Positions 5,607 to 7,994 of a DNA stretch of 7,994 nucleotides are shown piece by piece. The first letter of the stretch is position 1. Each line of letters begins with the position of its first letter. This stretch comes from Anaerolineales bacterium UBA1429 (GTDB lineage: Bacteria > Chloroflexota > Anaerolineae > UBA1429), in the NCBI GenBank assembly GCA_002329325.1, contig DCTX01000010.1, forward strand, positions 80,098 through 88,091, in the 5' to 3' direction. The translations under genes and the position numbers were made by a program. The notes beneath the pieces were generated by a model, which was not told the DNA's origin, searched no databases, and worked only from the letters and a program-made list of their open reading frames with translations.

Positions 5607-7205
5607 ATGGATACTCCTACGCTGGCCCAGGCTGGCGAACCGATCGAGTGCGACGTGCTGATCATCGGCAGCGGCATCGCGGGCGCCACCACGGCGCTGC
5701 ACCTGGCCGAGAACTGCGATGCCCGCATCCTGTTGCTCACCAAGACAGAGGACCCTCTCGAGTCCAACACCTACTACGCTCAGGGGGGCATCATCTACAC
5801 CGGCGAAGAGGATTCGCCGGAGCAACTGGCGGAGGACCTGACCCGCGCCGGAGACGGCCTGAACAGCCGTGAGGCGGTCTCGATCCTCTCTCACGAGGGG
5901 CCGCGCCTGGTGCGCGAGCTGCTCATCGAAAAGTACCAGGTGCCCTTTACCCTCACCGCTGAGAGCAAGCTGGAGCGCACCCGCGAGGCGGCCCATTCCA
6001 CCAGCCGCATCCTGCACGTCAACGACGCCACGGGCCGCGCCATCCAGCAGTGCCTGGTCGAGGCGCTGAAGCAGCACCCGACCATCGAGATCATGACCCG
6101 CTACACGGCGGTGGACCTGCTCACCCCCGCCCACCACTCGACCAACCGGCTGGCGATCTATGAGCCCCTCTCGTGCGTGGGCGCCTATGTGTATGACGAC
6201 GAGACCGGGCAGGTCGTGCCCATCCTGGCCAAGGTGACGGTGCTGGCCAGCGGTGGCCTGGGCCAGATCTTTATGCACACCACCAATCCAGAGGGCGCCA
6301 CGGGCGACGGGCTGGCCATGGCGTACCGGGCCGGGGCGCGCATCATCAACGCCGAGTACGTCCAGTTCCACCCCACCACCTTCTACAGCCGCGGGCGCGC
6401 CCACTTTCTCATCAGCGAGGCGCTGCGCGGCGAGGGCGCCAGGCTGATCAACGCCCAGGGCGAGCGCTTTATGGCGCGCTATGCCCCCGAGTGGCAGGAG
6501 CTGGCCCCCCGCGATGTGGTGGCCCGCAGCATCCACCGGGAGATGCTCCACAGCGGCGCCGAACATGTCTACCTGGATATCGCCTCGGTCATGTCGGCGG
6601 AGACGATCCGCGATCGCTTCCCCACCATCTATGAGAGCTGCCTGCGCTTTGACATCGATCCCACCACCGACCCGATCCCGGTGGTGCCGGCGGCCCACTA
6701 CTTTTGCGGGGGCGTCTGGGTGGACGAGTGGGGGCGCACCAGCCTGCAGCGCCTGTATGCGGTGGGCGAGGTCTCATGCACCGGCGTGCACGGTGCCAAC
6801 CGCCTGGGCAGCGCGTCCCTCCTGGAGGGGTTGGTGTGGGGCACCCGCGCCGCGCGGGATATCCTCTGGCAGATCGGCGGGCTGGATGGCCCCGATCCGC
6901 GCTTCATCCCGCCCTGGCAGGTCACCGGCACCGAGATGGCGGACCCGGCCCTGGTGCGCCACGACATGGAGACGATCCAGCACTCCATGTGGTACTATGT
7001 GGGGCTGGTGCGCAGCCGGCGCCGCCTGGAGCGGGCGCTACGCGACCTGAACAACCTGAGCCAGGATATCGACGCGTTCTACCGCACCACACGGGTGGAG
7101 CCGCAGATCATCAGCCTGCGCAACGCCGTGTTGGCGGCGCTCATCGTGGCGCGGGCCGCCTGGGAGAACCGAGAGAGCCACGGCTGCCATTACCGCGAGG
7201 ACTAG
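5607..7205 (+). CDS. nadB: L-aspartate oxidase
   Basis: NadB is a soluble FAD enzyme that oxidises L-aspartate to iminoaspartate with oxygen or fumarate, feeding the unstable product to NadA. From the ATG at 5607 it has 532 residues. The FAD-binding motif is IIGSGIAGATTAL (19-31), with SNTYYAQGGI (53-62). REAAHSTSRILHVNDATG (126-143) matches the segment holding the E. coli active-site Glu121. Other E. coli counterparts are His255 (QFHP), Arg302 (APRD), His364 (VPAAHYFCGG) and Arg399 (HGANR). EALRGEGARL is also intact. This separates it from succinate dehydrogenase subunits. The helical C-terminal domain ends at CHYRED, about 20 residues shorter than E. coli NadB. A GTG at 5601, abutting the nadA stop, is an alternative start adding two residues; I prefer the ATG, with AGGTG 3 bases upstream. 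It is the last gene of the operon. Confidence 0.96.
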   Translation: MDTPTLAQAGEPIECDVLIIGSGIAGATTALHLAENCDARILLLTKTEDPLESNTYYAQGGIIYTGEEDSPEQLAEDLTRAGDGLNSREAVSILSHEGPRLVRELLIEKYQVPFTLTAESKLERTREAAHSTSRILHVNDATGRAIQQCLVEALKQHPTIEIMTRYTAVDLLTPAHHSTNRLAIYEPLSCVGAYVYDDETGQVVPILAKVTVLASGGLGQIFMHTTNPEGATGDGLAMAYRAGARIINAEYVQFHPTTFYSRGRAHFLISEALRGEGARLINAQGERFMARYAPEWQELAPRDVVARSIHREMLHSGAEHVYLDIASVMSAETIRDRFPTIYESCLRFDIDPTTDPIPVVPAAHYFCGGVWVDEWGRTSLQRLYAVGEVSCTGVHGANRLGSASLLEGLVWGTRAARDILWQIGGLDGPDPRFIPPWQVTGTEMADPALVRHDMETIQHSMWYYVGLVRSRRRLERALRDLNNLSQDIDAFYRTTRVEPQIISLRNAVLAALIVARAAWENRESHGCHYRED

Positions 7206-7230
7206 AAGCGCCCCCTAGCGCACGCCTCGC
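7195..7230. terminator. Nested inverted repeat between the convergent ends of nadB and the hydrolase gene
   Basis: GCGAGG (7195-7200) pairs with CCTCGC (7225-7230). Inside it, GCGC (7208-7211) pairs with GCGC (7218-7221). The structure covers both stop codons (nadB TAG 7203-7205; hydrolase stop 7217-7215) and could act on both strands. There is no T-tract on either side and the stems are short, so it is a tentative bidirectional terminator. Confidence 0.3.
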
Positions 7231-7994
7231 AGCGCGAAATCGGCGATGCGCGCGTTGACCTGGGCCGCCTGCTCGATGTGCAGGGCGTGCCCGGCGTTGG
7301 CGATCACCACGAGTTGGGCGTCGCCCAGTTGTGCCGCCAGCTCTTGCACGGCCGGGGGCGGCACGCGCTCGTCCAGCTCGCCCGCCAGGGCCAGCACGGG
7401 CAGCTCGATCGCGGGCAGGGCCGCCGGCAGGTCGCTATCCGCCGGGGAGAGGGCCATGGCCCGCAGCGCCTCGGCGGTGCCCTCGATGCGGGTGAGCGGG
7501 CGCAACTGATCCCAATAGTTGCGCGGCATGGCCTCGGGATCGGCAAAGGCGGCGCTCTGGTTGGCGCGCCACACCGGCCCGCCCGATGAGACGATCCACA
7601 CCGCTGCCGTGCCCAGGTAGGGCAGCTTGACCGCCTGCTGCCAGACGGGCGCCACGCTTTCATCCAGAATGGGGGCGATCAGCACGAGGCGCCCGACGAA
7701 TTGGGGCTGCTCGGCGGCGAGCTGCAACGCCACCCCCGCGCCCCAACCGTGGCCCACGAGGGTCGCATCGCTCACGTACAGCTCATTCAGGACCTTGGCC
7801 AGGGTGTTGGCCTGGGAGCGCAGGCTATAGTGCGGCGTCACGTCGCGGGCGGAGTGGCCGAACCCCCGCAGGTCCACGGCGATGACCCGCAGGCCGGCCT
7901 CGGCCAGGTCTGCGGCGTTGGCCGACCAGGTGACCGAGCCCTCCACGGCATAGCCGTGCACCAGCACCACCGCCGGCGGTGGTGCTGGTGCACG
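7215..7994 (-). CDS. Alpha/beta hydrolase-fold protein, 5' partial, with glycine at the nucleophile position
   Basis: The minus-strand frame runs from the window edge to a TAG at 7217-7215. Counting from the valine codon at 7970, 251 residues are visible. It has the oxyanion-hole motif VLVHGYA (2-8), VDLRGFGHS (32-40), the nucleophile elbow, the acid in AGELDERVP (Asp200) and the catalytic His in ANAGHALHIEQ (His228). The elbow reads LVGHGWGAG (71-79): glycine replaces the Ser of GHSxG or the Asp of GHDWG at residue 75 (codon 7748-7746). Hydrolysis by the usual covalent route is therefore doubtful, although most other family features are kept. The region 105-165 would be the lid. The start lies off the window: residue 1 sits within the first core strand, and the frame continues to 7994 through a suspicious palindrome. 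The substrate is unknown. It converges on nadB with 9 bases between stops, so it is not part of the nad operon. Confidence 0.88.
   Translation of the reverse strand, partial: RAPAPPPAVVLVHGYAVEGSVTWSANAADLAEAGLRVIAVDLRGFGHSARDVTPHYSLRSQANTLAKVLNELYVSDATLVGHGWGAGVALQLAAEQPQFVGRLVLIAPILDESVAPVWQQAVKLPYLGTAAVWIVSSGGPVWRANQSAAFADPEAMPRNYWDQLRPLTRIEGTAEALRAMALSPADSDLPAALPAIELPVLALAGELDERVPPPAVQELAAQLGDAQLVVIANAGHALHIEQAAQVNARIADFALRGVR
7955..7994. repeat. Perfect 40-base palindrome at the right edge
   Basis: Bases 7955-7974 are repeated as an exact reverse complement at 7975-7994, with no spacer, and the repeat stops at the last base. The left arm encodes the conserved VVLVHG strand of the hydrolase on the minus strand. 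The right arm reads in the same frame as a low-complexity Ala/Pro stretch. The most likely cause is a fold-back artefact at a contig end rather than a genomic hairpin. Confidence 0.85.

Noticed and set aside
5586..6698. A 370-codon minus-strand frame antisense to nadB
   Set aside because: The plus-strand NadB is unmistakable. The antisense frame shows no family motif and has the biased composition of a mirrored frame.
7948..7970. A GTG start for the hydrolase at 7970
   Set aside because: The codon is within the conserved first core strand (VVLVHG), so the real start must be further upstream, beyond the window or the artefact.

Overview
This G+C-rich 7994-base window comes from a bacterial chromosome or metagenomic contig. 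Genes are tightly packed, and AGGAGG-type ribosome binding sites precede several of them. The quinolinate synthase has the long, Bacillus-like cysteine spacing, and the style of the genes would fit Chloroflexota or another G+C-rich thermophile-like lineage. That placement is a weak guess, because there is no rRNA or other marker. I see no tRNA, rRNA, CRISPR array, transposase, phage gene or long repeat.

Layout. (1) Bases 1-935: the 3' part of a Gfo/Idh/MocA-family dehydrogenase, open at the left edge. (2) Bases 966-2441: a divergent glycerate-kinase-like protein (DUF4147 plus MOFRL), 30 bases downstream and probably cotranscribed. The pair looks like part of a sugar or sugar-acid catabolic operon. 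(3) Bases 2442-2697: a gene-free spacer with an imperfect terminator-like hairpin. (4) Bases 2698-3462: a flavodoxin-fold NAD(P)H-dependent FMN reductase-like protein with an unusual helical C-terminal tail. (5) Bases 3463-3655: a regulatory spacer with a strong hairpin, a weaker second hairpin, a good sigma70-type promoter (TTGCGG, 17 bases, TACAAT) and a perfect 7-3-7 inverted repeat at the predicted transcription start. (6) Bases 3656-7205: the operon nadC-nadA-nadB, with 1 base between the first two genes and 0-6 bases between the last two. (7) Bases 7215-7994, minus strand: an alpha/beta hydrolase-fold protein open at the right edge, converging on nadB with 9 bases between the stop codons.

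Together NadB (aspartate to iminoaspartate), NadA (iminoaspartate plus dihydroxyacetone phosphate to quinolinate) and NadC (quinolinate plus PRPP to nicotinate mononucleotide) form the complete de novo branch of NAD synthesis. The flavoprotein and the dehydrogenase would use nicotinamide cofactors, but a functional link to the nad operon is only a guess.

No clearly new multi-gene system is present. The points most worth a second look are the likely operator at the nad promoter, the hydrolase-fold protein whose nucleophile position is glycine, the altered kinase motifs in the glycerate-kinase-like protein, the C-terminal tail of the flavoprotein, and a perfect 40-base palindrome ending exactly at the last base, which is probably an assembly or amplification artefact.
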